Source: SIG603 sp964370115 (GTDB taxonomy: Bacteria > Bacillota > Clostridia > Oscillospirales > Acutalibacteraceae). Taken from it: a stretch of 64,000 bases of DNA. The notes below the pieces were generated by a model. It made no database searches, was not told the DNA's origin, and saw only the letters and a list, made by a program, of their open reading frames with translations. Location: the NCBI GenBank assembly GCA_964370115.1, contig CAYJIA010000007.1, positions 1-64,000 of the forward strand. Direction: 5' to 3'. A program made the position numbers and the translations under genes. Below, one piece after another: positions 16,470 through 24,876 of the stretch; the stretch's first letter is position 1, and every line of letters begins with the position of its first letter.

Positions 16470-17483
16470 ATGAAAGTTTTGGTCACAGGTGGAGCAGGAT
16501 ATATCGGTACTCATACAAGTGTTTTGCTTCTTGAAAAAGGGCATGAAGTTGTAATTGTCGATAATTTATGCAACAGCAAAGAAGAGGCAGTAAAAAGAGT
16601 TAAAGAGATTACAGGCAAAGAGCTAGATTTTTATAAAATTGATGTTTGCGATGAAAATGCGCTGAGAGAGGTTTTTAAAGAACATAAAATTGACGCTGTA
16701 ATTCATTTTGCAGGTTTAAAAGCAGTCGGTGAGTCTGTTAAAATTCCACTAAGATATTATGATAATAACCTTACATCTACATTTGCGCTAGTAAATATTA
16801 TGAACGAATTTGACGTTAAAAATATAATATTTAGCTCATCTGCAACAGTGTATGGAGATCCTAAAACTGTGCCTATCACTGAAGATTTCCCGCTTTCTAC
16901 AACAAATCCATATGGCACGACAAAACTATTTATAGAGAGAATACTCACAGATATAGCATATACAGACAAAAAGTTTAATCCAATACTTTTAAGATATTTT
17001 AATCCTGTTGGCGCTCATGAAAGTGGAATGCTAGGCGAAGATCCAAAAGGAATTCCAAACAATGTAGTGCCATATATTACCCAAGTGATAGCAGGGAAAC
17101 TGCCTTGCCTTAATATTTTCGGCAACGACTACGATACAAAAGACGGCACAGGCGTGAGAGATTATATACATGTTGTAGACCTTGCAAATGGTCATGTTAT
17201 GGCGCTTGAAAAATTTAAAGAGGAAAATTGTGGGCTTAAAGTTTATAATCTTGGAACTGGAGTTGGAACTTCTGTTTTAGATTTAGTAAAAGCCTTTGAA
17301 AAAGCGCTAGGCAAAGAAGTACCGCATAAATTTGCTGACAGAAGAGCTGGCGATATAGCAATGTGCTATGCAGATTCCAAGAAAGCACAGGAAGAACTTG
17401 GATGGGTAGCTACAAAAAATCTTGATGATATGTGCAAAGATTCGCTAAACTGGCAACAAAAAAATCCGAATGGTATGGAGTAA
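16470..17483 (+). CDS. galE: UDP-glucose 4-epimerase
   Basis: GalE interconverts UDP-galactose and UDP-glucose with bound NAD. The 337-residue protein is full length. The Rossmann motif 'VTGGAGYIGTHTSVLLLEKG' is at residues 4-23. 'VIHFAGLKAVGESV', the Ser/Tyr/Lys active site ('FSSSATVYGDP', 'NPYGTTKLFIE') and 'LRYFNPVGAHESG', 'DGTGVRDYIHVVDLA' are all present. AGAGGG precedes ATG 16470. maf follows after one base. Together with galU and galK this suggests a Leloir-type galactose route or UDP-galactose supply for envelope sugars. Confidence 0.97.
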   Translation: MKVLVTGGAGYIGTHTSVLLLEKGHEVVIVDNLCNSKEEAVKRVKEITGKELDFYKIDVCDENALREVFKEHKIDAVIHFAGLKAVGESVKIPLRYYDNNLTSTFALVNIMNEFDVKNIIFSSSATVYGDPKTVPITEDFPLSTTNPYGTTKLFIERILTDIAYTDKKFNPILLRYFNPVGAHESGMLGEDPKGIPNNVVPYITQVIAGKLPCLNIFGNDYDTKDGTGVRDYIHVVDLANGHVMALEKFKEENCGLKVYNLGTGVGTSVLDLVKAFEKALGKEVPHKFADRRAGDIAMCYADSKKAQEELGWVATKNLDDMCKDSLNWQQKNPNGME

Positions 17484-17484
17484 A

Positions 17485-18042
17485 ATGAGAAAAATTATAC
17501 TAGGCTCATCGTCTCCTCGAAGAAAAGAGCTCTTAAATCAAATTGGAATGAGTTTTGAGATAAGAGTTCCCGAGGTGGACGAAAGCCTTATTGCAGGCGA
17601 AGATGTCAAAACCACGGCGCTAAGACTCTCGGCGAAAAAATCGAAAGCTATTGATATTTCAGAGGATGAAGTGGCAATAACTGCCGACACTTTGGTGTGC
17701 CTTGATGGTGAAATTTTTGGCAAGCCAAAAGACATGCAAGACGCTATTAATATGCTGAAAACCTTGTCTGGAAAGGTGCATGAGGTCGTGACAGGCGTGT
17801 GCATTAAGTCATCACAAAAGGAAGAAAGTTTTTTAGCCATCACAAAAGTTCAGTTTTATGATTTAACTGACGAGGATATATTAGATTATCTCAAAAATGA
17901 AAACTATATGGACAAGGCTGGTTCTTATGCGCTTCAAGAGGGTAGGGGAGCCTTGCTTGTGAAAGAGATTTTTGGTGACTATTACAATGTAGTAGGACTG
18001 CCCATAGCACAGCTTAGCAGACGTTTAAAAGAATTTTTATAA
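17485..18042 (+). CDS. maf: Maf family nucleotide pyrophosphatase
   Basis: Maf proteins hydrolyse non-canonical or excess nucleoside triphosphates (dTTP/UTP type in the YhdE group). The 185-residue protein begins 'KIILGSSSPRRKELL', the family's phosphate-binding signature, and has 'EVDES', 'ITADTLVCLDG', 'FGKPKD' and 'YYNVVGLPI'. An in-frame ATG at 17470 lies within galE, but GGAG (17477-17480) fits ATG 17485. It is likely co-transcribed with galE. Confidence 0.93.
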   Translation: MRKIILGSSSPRRKELLNQIGMSFEIRVPEVDESLIAGEDVKTTALRLSAKKSKAIDISEDEVAITADTLVCLDGEIFGKPKDMQDAINMLKTLSGKVHEVVTGVCIKSSQKEESFLAITKVQFYDLTDEDILDYLKNENYMDKAGSYALQEGRGALLVKEIFGDYYNVVGLPIAQLSRRLKEFL

Positions 18043-18062
18043 CACAGACGAGCTGGAAGTCA

Positions 18063-18098
18063 TAACATAGTATAAACGGAGGTGTTTATACTATGTTA
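18063..18098 (+). promoter_or_regulatory. Perfect hairpin enclosing the yunB ribosome binding site
   Basis: TAACATAGTATAAAC (18063-18077) and GTTTATACTATGTTA (18084-18098) are perfect complements over 15 bases. The 6-base loop is exactly GGAGGT, the Shine-Dalgarno sequence of the next gene, and the ATG start (18093-18095) is inside the right arm. If formed in mRNA it would bury the start codon while presenting the ribosome binding site in a tight loop. It could also be a DNA operator. Confidence 0.8.
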
Positions 18099-18713
18099 CG
18101 GTTAAGGCGCAAAAGATCACAAAAAAGGAAGTTAAAACCAATTTGGCGAGTTTTGTTCTTCTTTACGACCTTTATTTTGTTCTGTAATTTTATAGACAGC
18201 AGAGTGAAAATGCTACCGCTAAGTGTTGTCGAGACAGTAGCGCAAAACTTTTGTGCACAGGTCATAAGCAACGCTGTCATGGAAAATAGCGAAAATATTT
18301 CCATGATTAGTGACATAGTCTATAAAAATTCAAGCGAAACGGCTTTGATAGACCAAAATGCAAAAGAGATTAATGTGCTAAAAAGTAGCATTTTAAGTGA
18401 TATTAATAATAATTTAAACGGTGGACACAATACATATATACCAATAGGAAATTTATTTGACAACACTTTTTTAAACGGCAGGGGCTTTAAAATTCCTATC
18501 AAGTTGTATTTTAACGGCAGTGCCGATATAAGCATAGAAAGCGAAATAGTATCAGCTGGGGTAAATCAGAGCAAATACCGAATTACCATGACGGTAAATA
18601 CAGAAATTTACTCAAATTCACTTAGTTATGACGGCTGTTTTTACTATGAGAGCGACTATGTTTTAAGCGAATTTTTAATACTTGGAGAAGTGCCTCTAAT
18701 CGGCACGACATAA
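18093..18713 (+). CDS. yunB: Sporulation protein YunB-like
   Basis: YunB is a membrane-anchored protein of the sigmaE regulon needed for normal sporulation in Bacillus. This 206-residue protein has a very basic N-terminus, one membrane segment (~20-35), and an extracytoplasmic domain with YunB-type motifs: 'YIPIGNLFDNTFLNGRGFKIPIKL', 'SAGVNQSKYRITMTV' and 'LILGEVPLIG' at the end. The match is by pattern and moderately strong. Its start codon lies in a perfect hairpin whose loop is the ribosome binding site. ligA starts 11 bases after its stop. Confidence 0.8.
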   Translation: MLRLRRKRSQKRKLKPIWRVLFFFTTFILFCNFIDSRVKMLPLSVVETVAQNFCAQVISNAVMENSENISMISDIVYKNSSETALIDQNAKEINVLKSSILSDINNNLNGGHNTYIPIGNLFDNTFLNGRGFKIPIKLYFNGSADISIESEIVSAGVNQSKYRITMTVNTEIYSNSLSYDGCFYYESDYVLSEFLILGEVPLIGTT

Positions 18714-18724
18714 AGGAAAAAAAG

Positions 18725-20722
18725 ATGGATGAAATTAAAATTAAGATAGATAAACTGCGTGAGACCATAAGTTATCACAATGCAAAGTACTACACCCAAG
18801 ATAAAACCGAGATTAGCGACTTTGAGTACGACAAAATGTATAGAGAACTTGAAATGCTTGAAGACGAGTATCCGCAATTTAAAGACAAAAATTCACCCAC
18901 GGCAAAAGTCGGTGGGGATATTTTTAATAATTTTGAAACCGTAGTGCACTCTGTTCCTATGCTCAGTCTACATGATGCTTTTTCTGACGATGAGCTGAGA
19001 GACTTTGACAGAAAAGTGAGAGGCGTAATTCAAAAGCCAAAGTATGTGCTAGAGGCAAAATACGACGGGCTTTCTGTAGCAGTTGAGTATGAAAATGGCA
19101 GATTTGTCAGGGGCTCTACAAGAGGAGACGGCACAAGCGGCGAAGATGTTACAGAAAACATAAGAACCATAAAGTCGTTGCCTAAAGTTTTGCCTTTTGA
19201 TATTCCTTATTTAGAGGTAAGGGCTGAAGTTTATATGACAAATTCTTCGTTTGAGTCCTTGCTCGAAATACAGGAGTTAAACGAAGAAAAGCCATTTAAA
19301 AACCCAAGAAATGCGGCGGCTGGCTCTTTAAGGCAAAAAGACCCTAAAATTGCAGCAAAAAGAAAACTTAGCATTATGGCGTTTAATATTCAGAGTGTAC
19401 AAGGCAGGAGTTTTAGCAATCACATAGAGTCTTTAGATTTTTTGAGTGAATGTGGGTTCCCCGTATCAAAAATTTTTGCAGTGTCAGAAGATATTGAGAC
19501 TATCATTAAAGGAATTGATGATATAGGCAATAAAAGGGGAGAATTTGATTTTACCATAGACGGTGCAGTTGTGAAGGTTGACGATTTTTCGCAAAGGGAA
19601 ATTTTGGGAGCTACTGCAAAATTCCCGCGCTGGGCAGAGGCCTATAAATATCCTCCTGAGGAGAAAGAAACTATCTTAAACTCCGTGGAGATAAATGTAG
19701 GTAGAACGGGTGTTTTAACCCCGACAGGAAACTTTGAGCCTGTGTTTTTAGCAGGTACAACGGTATCGAGGGCGACACTGCACAATCAAGATTTTATAAG
19801 CGAAAAGGACATTAGAATTGGCTCTAAAGTTATAATTAGAAAAGCTGGAGAGATTATACCTGAGGTATGTGCAGTGATTTCTAACCCAGAAAACTCCGAG
19901 CCATACTTCATACCACAAATTTGTCCGTCATGTGGTGAAAAGACAGTGAGAGACGAGGACGAAGCAGCGATAAAATGTGTAAATCCCGACTGTCCAGCAC
20001 AGCTTTTAAGAAATCTAATACATTTTGCAACAAGAGATGCAATGGATATAGAGGGCTTAGGGCCTGCGATTTTAACACAGCTTTTAGAGGGAAATCTTAT
20101 TAGCACTATAGCAGATATTTACGCTCTTGAAAAAGAGCAGTTGATGAAGCTTGAAAGGTTTGCCGAAAAAAGTGCGGACAAACTTATTGCAAATATAGAA
20201 AAATCAAAACAAAATCCACTGCATAGGCTAATTTTTGCGCTTGGTATTTCACATATAGGCCAAAAAGCGGCAAAACTTTTGTGTGGAAAGTATAAAAATA
20301 TAGATGAAATAGAAAACGCCAGTGTAGAGGAGATGGAAAGCATAGACGGCTTCGGTGCAGTAATGGCGAAATCTGTTTATGAGTTTTTCGAAAGAGAGTC
20401 CACGAGGGCTCTTGTAACTCACTTGAAAGAGCTTTCTGTGAATATGATAAGTGAAGAGCTGTCACAGGGTGAAAAATTCATGGGCCTTACCTTTGTAATC
20501 ACAGGGACTCTACCTAATATGGGGAGAAAAGAGGCTGCACTGCTGATTGAACAAAACGGGGGCAAGGTAAGCTCTTCGGTATCGAAAAAGACAAGTTATC
20601 TCCTTGCAGGAGAAGAGGCAGGCAGCAAGCTAGTAAAGGCTGAAGGCTTAGGGATAAATATTATAGGTGAAGAAGACCTATTAAATATGATAAAAAACGG
20701 AGGAAATAACAATGAAAATTAA
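18725..20722 (+). CDS. ligA: NAD-dependent DNA ligase
   Basis: LigA seals nicks in duplex DNA using NAD+. The 665-residue protein has domain Ia with 'YYTQDKTEISDFEYD', the adenylated lysine K112 in 'EAKYDGLSV', an OB fold ('VGRTGVLTPTGNFEPV'), a four-cysteine zinc finger ('CPSCGEK...CVNPDC'), helix-hairpin-helix repeats ('DIEGLGPAIL', 'SIDGFGAVMAKSV') and a C-terminal BRCT domain ('LTFVITGTLPNMGRKEA'). It overlaps galK by 11 bases. Its usual partners pcrA and gatC are not here. Confidence 0.98.
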   Translation: MDEIKIKIDKLRETISYHNAKYYTQDKTEISDFEYDKMYRELEMLEDEYPQFKDKNSPTAKVGGDIFNNFETVVHSVPMLSLHDAFSDDELRDFDRKVRGVIQKPKYVLEAKYDGLSVAVEYENGRFVRGSTRGDGTSGEDVTENIRTIKSLPKVLPFDIPYLEVRAEVYMTNSSFESLLEIQELNEEKPFKNPRNAAAGSLRQKDPKIAAKRKLSIMAFNIQSVQGRSFSNHIESLDFLSECGFPVSKIFAVSEDIETIIKGIDDIGNKRGEFDFTIDGAVVKVDDFSQREILGATAKFPRWAEAYKYPPEEKETILNSVEINVGRTGVLTPTGNFEPVFLAGTTVSRATLHNQDFISEKDIRIGSKVIIRKAGEIIPEVCAVISNPENSEPYFIPQICPSCGEKTVRDEDEAAIKCVNPDCPAQLLRNLIHFATRDAMDIEGLGPAILTQLLEGNLISTIADIYALEKEQLMKLERFAEKSADKLIANIEKSKQNPLHRLIFALGISHIGQKAAKLLCGKYKNIDEIENASVEEMESIDGFGAVMAKSVYEFFERESTRALVTHLKELSVNMISEELSQGEKFMGLTFVITGTLPNMGRKEAALLIEQNGGKVSSSVSKKTSYLLAGEEAGSKLVKAEGLGINIIGEEDLLNMIKNGGNNNEN

Positions 20723-21950
20723 TTTTGACGAACTTTACGAGGGTGAAATCGAGCTGCAAAGAGAAAGGTATGAAAATCTAAAAAAAGGTTTTAAAGATTT
20801 TTTCTCTTATGAAAGCGAATTTGAGCTTTTTAGCGCACCTGGCAGAACCGAAGTGGGAGGAAATCACACAGACCACCAAAGAGGAAAAGTGCTTGCGGCA
20901 TCTGTAAATATGGACATAGCGGCGGTTGTCGTGAAAAAAGACGATGGGATTATCACCGTTAAATCAGAAGAATATGCAAAACATGATGTGATAGATACAA
21001 GCGATTTAGAAATTAAAGAAGAAGAAAAAGAACATTCCGCAGCTGTCATAAGAGGGCTTTGTGCAAGGTTTAAGCAACTTGGCTTTGAAGTAGGTGGATT
21101 TGACTGCTACACTAAATCAAATGTATTAAAGGGTTCAGGCCTTTCAAGTTCTGCGGCATTCGAAGTTTTAATCGGCACAATCATTAATCACCTTTATAAC
21201 GAGGACAAGGCAACGCCAGTGCAAATTGCGCAAATGTCACAATATGCAGAAAATGTTTATTTTGGAAAACCATCAGGGCTTTTAGACCAAAGTGCTAGCA
21301 GTGTTGGTGGCTTTACGGCAATAGATTTTAAAGATAAAGAAAACCCAATATTTGAAAAAGTTGACTTCAATCTAGACGAGTTCGGATATAAGCTTTGCGT
21401 TGTAGACACAGGCGGAAACCATGCAGATATTACATATGAGTACGCAGCGATTCCTATTGAAATGAAAAAAGTGGCTGAGTATTTTGGCAAAGAAGTTTTA
21501 TGTGAAGTAGATGAAAGTAAATTTTATGAAAACATTGCAGTTTTGAGAAAAGAAATAGGGGACAGAGCTGTTTTAAGAGCTATGCATTTCTATGATGACG
21601 ACCGATTTGCAAGCCTTGAAAAGAAAGCACTAAAGGCAAAAGATTTTAATGCATTTTTAGAACTTGTGAAGAAATCAGGCAAATCCTCTGCACTTAAGCT
21701 ACAAAATGTAAGTACACCTGTAATGTTACCTGAACAAGGCGTTTTACTTGCTCTTGCGATATCGGAAAAAGCGCTTGACGGCAAAGGCGCTTGTCGTGTG
21801 CACGGTGGTGGTTTTGCAGGAACAATACAAGCCTATGTGCCAAATGAGTTGCTTGACGACTATATTTGTGACATAGAAAAAGTTTTTGGCAAAGGTAGTT
21901 GTCATGTGCTAAAAGTAAGACCTGTAGGTGGAGTTAAAATTGAAGGATAA
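20712..21950 (+). CDS. galK: GHMP-family sugar kinase, probably galactokinase
   Basis: Galactokinase phosphorylates galactose at C1 with ATP. The 412-residue protein has the GHMP layout: an N-terminal sugar-recognition motif 'SAPGRTEVGGNHTDHQRGKVL', ATP-binding 'LKGSGLSSSAAFEVL' and the third motif 'GKGACRVHGGGFAGTIQAYV'. The first motif departs from the textbook GRxNxIGEHxDY signature (here E-to-V/G-to-N changes), as in a clostridial GalK-like group, so a related hexose substrate is possible. galE and galU in the window support galactose. AAACGGAGG precedes ATG 20712. Confidence 0.82.
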   Translation: MKINFDELYEGEIELQRERYENLKKGFKDFFSYESEFELFSAPGRTEVGGNHTDHQRGKVLAASVNMDIAAVVVKKDDGIITVKSEEYAKHDVIDTSDLEIKEEEKEHSAAVIRGLCARFKQLGFEVGGFDCYTKSNVLKGSGLSSSAAFEVLIGTIINHLYNEDKATPVQIAQMSQYAENVYFGKPSGLLDQSASSVGGFTAIDFKDKENPIFEKVDFNLDEFGYKLCVVDTGGNHADITYEYAAIPIEMKKVAEYFGKEVLCEVDESKFYENIAVLRKEIGDRAVLRAMHFYDDDRFASLEKKALKAKDFNAFLELVKKSGKSSALKLQNVSTPVMLPEQGVLLALAISEKALDGKGACRVHGGGFAGTIQAYVPNELLDDYICDIEKVFGKGSCHVLKVRPVGGVKIEG

Positions 21951-23136
21951 TGCGTTTGCAGGGAAATTCGATACACTTAAAATATTAGTATATCCAGTCA
22001 CAGTAATCTTAGGACTTTATATAATTTTGTATCTCTTTAACGATAATATTCTCTCAGAAAACCCCTTTAATACCTATACATTACAAAGCTTGGCTTGGCT
22101 TGACGGTAGACTGGACTTGGGGCAAGATTATTCGTGGCTTGAGCTTGCGATATTTGAAGGCAAGTATTATGTGAGCTTTCCACCTTTTCCGTCCTATGTT
22201 TTTTTGCCATTTGTCTTAATATTTGGTGAAAATAACCCCGAATCTTTGCTAAATGTTGTCTTTGCTCTTGTAGGAGTAGTGTACAGCACATTGATAGTCT
22301 TAGAGTACAAGCTAGGAAAAACTTATGCGAGTATATTGCCGATTTTACTCTATGCAAGCAGTGCGGTGCTTCAAATTATACTCACCGATGGAGTGTGGTT
22401 TGTTGCGCAAAATATGGCGCTAACTTTCACTCTTATGAGTGTTTATAGCGCCAAAAAGGGTCAAAAAGGCATTTCACTGTTTTTGTTGTGCTGTGCATGT
22501 GGTTGCAGACCCTTTCAGCTGATATATTTGCCACTTATAATATATATTTATATGAGGCAGTCAAAGTCTACGCTTAAAGAATTTTTATTAAATAGAATAT
22601 ACGTGTTCGTGCCAACTGTAGTTTTATCGATGTCTTATTTGCTTTTGAATTTTGCAAGATTTGGCAGTGTATTTGAGTTTGGACATAACTATCTGCCAGA
22701 ATTCACAAGTTCAGAGCATGGGCAGTTTAGTGTTAACTATATAAGTGAAAATTTTTACAATTTATTTAGATTGCCAAGTTTTTCATTTGAGACAAGAATG
22801 GAGATGCCTTTTTTCAATGGAATGAATATATTTATTTGTTTCCCAATTTTGATATGGTATATTTACATTTTGTTTAAAGGCAAAGCATTTTCCTTACTCA
22901 ATATAACAGTAATTTCTTGTGTTATCATCCATATTATGGTGCTTTTAAGTCATAAAACCATGGGAGGGTATCATTATGGAAACAGGTATATTATAGATGT
23001 AATGGCTGCCATATTTATAGGCGTGTGCAATACGAGTACGGGAGTGAAAAAGTACAATTTTCATTTTTTAGGAGCCCTGCTCATATTTGGGATGGCATTT
23101 AATCTTATGGCTTACAGTGAGTTTTTATCGTTATAG
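21940..23136 (+). CDS. Polytopic membrane protein, GT-C/PMT-like
   Basis: A 398-residue membrane protein with about nine to ten hydrophobic segments. The outer loop after the first span has 'WLDGRLDLGQDYSWLELAIFEGKYYVSFPPFP', reminiscent of GT-C glycosyltransferases that use lipid-linked sugars, but I see no diagnostic DD or DE pair. A GTG start at 21928 is possible; TTG 21940 has GGAG at the better distance of six bases. It overlaps the end of galK by 11 bases and is the last gene before rnpB. Confidence 0.7.
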   Translation: MKDNAFAGKFDTLKILVYPVTVILGLYIILYLFNDNILSENPFNTYTLQSLAWLDGRLDLGQDYSWLELAIFEGKYYVSFPPFPSYVFLPFVLIFGENNPESLLNVVFALVGVVYSTLIVLEYKLGKTYASILPILLYASSAVLQIILTDGVWFVAQNMALTFTLMSVYSAKKGQKGISLFLLCCACGCRPFQLIYLPLIIYIYMRQSKSTLKEFLLNRIYVFVPTVVLSMSYLLLNFARFGSVFEFGHNYLPEFTSSEHGQFSVNYISENFYNLFRLPSFSFETRMEMPFFNGMNIFICFPILIWYIYILFKGKAFSLLNITVISCVIIHIMVLLSHKTMGGYHYGNRYIIDVMAAIFIGVCNTSTGVKKYNFHFLGALLIFGMAFNLMAYSEFLSL

Positions 23137-23148
23137 TCTATATATAAC

Positions 23149-23177
23149 TTGTATTTAATATCTAAATATGTTATAAT
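23149..23177 (+). promoter_or_regulatory. SigmaA-type promoter of rnpB
   Basis: TTGTAT (23149-23154), a 17-base spacer and a perfect TATAAT (23172-23177). Transcription would begin about 8 bases on, at the start of the P1 helix. Confidence 0.88.
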
Positions 23178-23184
23178 TATTTTT

Positions 23185-23530
23185 ACGAGTGAACTGAACA
23201 GTTGCGGATTAAGTCCCAAAGGATTTTATCTGAGGAAAGTCCGAGCTCCACAGGGCGAGAATAACGGCTAACGGCCGCCGGGGGCGACCCTAGGGAGAGT
23301 GCAACAGAGATATACCGCCGACTTTTGTCGGTAAGGGTGGAAAGGCGAGGTAAGAGCTCACCCCCCGAAAGGAGACTTCTCGGGGATGTAAACCCTATTC
23401 GGAGCAACACCGTGGCGAAACATTTTGTGCCTGCCCGGCACGTTTCATGGAGGTGGCATGATTTATGTGGCAACACATAAACAAGATAGATGACTGTTTT
23501 CAACAGAACTCGGCTTATAGGTTCAGTCGT
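23185..23530 (+). ncRNA. rnpB: RNase P RNA (M1-type)
   Basis: The catalytic RNA that matures tRNA 5' ends. Conserved blocks are present: 'GAGGAAAGTCCGAGCTCC' and 'ACAGGGC' in the 5' part, 'AGTGCAACAGAGA', 'GTAAGGGTGGAAAGGCGAGG', 'TAAGAGCTCACC', and near the 3' end 'AACAGAACTCGGCTTATAGG'. P1 pairs ACGAGTGAAC (23185-23194) with GTTCAGTCGT (23521-23530) with one mismatch. Length is 346 bases, in the range of the bacterial types; class A seems likely but I did not fold it fully. Confidence 0.97.
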
Positions 23531-23570
23531 AAAAAAGTAGACCATCGCATATGCGATGGTCTACTTTTTT
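23531..23570. terminator. Bidirectional terminator between rnpB and flgC
   Basis: A perfect 20+20-base inverted repeat, AAAAAAGTAGACCATCGCAT and its complement. It ends in T-runs on both strands, so it serves rnpB (plus) and the flgB-flgC transcript (minus). Confidence 0.93.
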
Positions 23571-23576
23571 ATTATA

Positions 23577-23999
23577 TTATTGTTTCATTTCCAGTGTTTT
23601 GTTAATCATTTCTTTAATTACGCTTAAAACTGTGAGATTAGCATCGTAGGCGTTGCTTGCGGCCATTAAGTCGATTTGCTCTTCCGTGGTGTCCACATTT
23701 GGGTAGGCTACATATCCTTCTTCGTCTGCTTGTGGATGAGTTGGATCATACACCATTTTAAAGTCATTTTCGTTTTCGACTATTTGAGTAATCTCAACGC
23801 CACCACTTACATTATCTAGAGTTTCTGAAAAGCTTAGCTCTCTTTCAGAAAAAACAACTTGTTTTCTTTTGTAAGGGTCGCCGTTTTCGTCAAGTGTAGT
23901 GTTTGAAGCGTTCGCAATGTTTTGCGTAATTACATCAGCTCTAAAACGCTCTGCTGTAAGTGCTGAACCCACTATGTCAAGTGATGATAAAAAAGCCAT
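23577..23999 (-). CDS. flgC: Flagellar basal-body rod protein FlgC
   Basis: FlgC is a proximal rod subunit. The 140-residue protein starts 'FLSSLDIVGSALTAERFRADVITQNIANASNT', the rod/hook-family N-terminal heptad signature. It has 'DPTHPQADEEGYVAYPNVD', typical of FlgC, and ends with the helical 'LMAASNAYDANLTVLSVIKEMINKTLEM'. Upstream is flgB at 13 bases. In most Bacillota flgB-flgC directly precede fliE; here they end the opposite-strand late operon. Confidence 0.95.
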   Translation of the reverse strand: MAFLSSLDIVGSALTAERFRADVITQNIANASNTTLDENGDPYKRKQVVFSERELSFSETLDNVSGGVEITQIVENENDFKMVYDPTHPQADEEGYVAYPNVDTTEEQIDLMAASNAYDANLTVLSVIKEMINKTLEMKQ

Positions 24000-24012
24000 A
24001 ACTATACCCTCC

Positions 24013-24366
24013 TTAACTCATATTACTGTTTAAAACAGTAGTAATATTGTCAAATTGTCCAGTAGCCTTATCAAGTAACATGGTGTACTGTGCATATGCC
24101 TTGTAAAGCTCAATGTTTTCTTTTTCTAAATTTACATTATTTCCGTCTTGCAAGACATCACTTGTGTCTTCGACAACACTTACGCTAAACTTACCGCCAT
24201 TTTCACTAGCCATAGCCTCGTTTAGATAGTCGTCAAACACCAAGTTTTTTGTCTTATATCCTGGAGTTTCAATATTTGAAATATTTTGTGTATGTAGTTG
24301 TTGGTCAAGCCAAGCTATACTTATGCCGGCTTCAATGGTTTTGAAATTGGTAGAATTAAAAAACAT
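24013..24366 (-). CDS. flgB: Flagellar basal-body rod protein FlgB
   Basis: FlgB is the most proximal rod subunit. The 117-residue protein has 'AGISIAWLDQQLHTQNISNIETPGYKTKNLVFDDYL', the family's N-terminal pattern, and the closing helix 'NIELYKAYAQYTMLLDKATGQFDNI'. AGAGGA precedes ATG 24366. A terminator-like hairpin lies between fliS and this gene, so flgB-flgC may be partly uncoupled from fliS. Confidence 0.93.
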   Translation of the reverse strand: MFFNSTNFKTIEAGISIAWLDQQLHTQNISNIETPGYKTKNLVFDDYLNEAMASENGGKFSVSVVEDTSDVLQDGNNVNLEKENIELYKAYAQYTMLLDKATGQFDNITTVLNSNMS

Positions 24367-24392
24367 AACAAAATCCTCTTTTATTTAAAAAT

Positions 24393-24424
24393 AGAGGCAA
24401 ACGAGACTAGAGTCTGTTTGCCTC
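24393..24424 (-). terminator. Hairpin between fliS and flgB (possible partial terminator)
   Basis: GAGGCAAAC and GTTTGCCTC (with AGACT/AGTCT inside) form a long stem. On the minus strand it is followed by a T-rich stretch (TATTTTTAAAT). It lies 41 bases after the fliS stop and may reduce read-through into flgB-flgC. Confidence 0.65.
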
Positions 24425-24464
24425 ATGTATAGATTAACACAAAATTACTAATTTTTCAAGTAAT

Positions 24465-24851
24465 TTATCCAACTTTTTCACCATTTCTAAGTTTTTTGTC
24501 GGCTTGAATATAAGTATTTCGCAAATCGTTAATCATGGTGATAACAACAGGCAAATCGCCGATTTCTTTTTTTACATTCGATTGTATGGATACGTGTAAA
24601 AAATAGTCGTAAAGTGAGTTCAGCTCAGCTGAAATTGGAATAGACATATCTAAAGTGTTTTGTAAATGTCTTAAAATTTTCTGTGACTTTTGCGAATGTG
24701 TGTTTACGGCGCTAAAGTCTTTTTCCTCTATGCCTTTTACTGCAAGTGAAAATTCTTTGATAAGTCCGTCATAAAGAGCTGTAAGCATGTCTGCTGGTGT
24801 CATAGTCATTATAGACTGTTGCTTATATGCTTGATATGGATTATTTCTCAT
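24465..24851 (-). CDS. fliS: Flagellin export chaperone FliS
   Basis: FliS binds the flagellin C-terminus and prevents premature polymerisation. The 128-residue all-helical protein starts 'NPYQAYKQQSIMTMTPADMLTALYDGLIKEF', the classic FliS opening, and later has 'NTLDMSIPISAELNSLYDYFLHV'. It follows fliD by 25 bases. The flagellin it serves is not in the window. Confidence 0.95.
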   Translation of the reverse strand: MRNNPYQAYKQQSIMTMTPADMLTALYDGLIKEFSLAVKGIEEKDFSAVNTHSQKSQKILRHLQNTLDMSIPISAELNSLYDYFLHVSIQSNVKKEIGDLPVVITMINDLRNTYIQADKKLRNGEKVG

Positions 24852-24876
24852 AACTTAATACCTCAAATCTATTTTA

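Noticed and set aside
23183..23545. 120-residue minus-strand open frame over rnpB
   Set aside because: It is antisense to the RNase P RNA and has no support; the conserved RNA explains the sequence.
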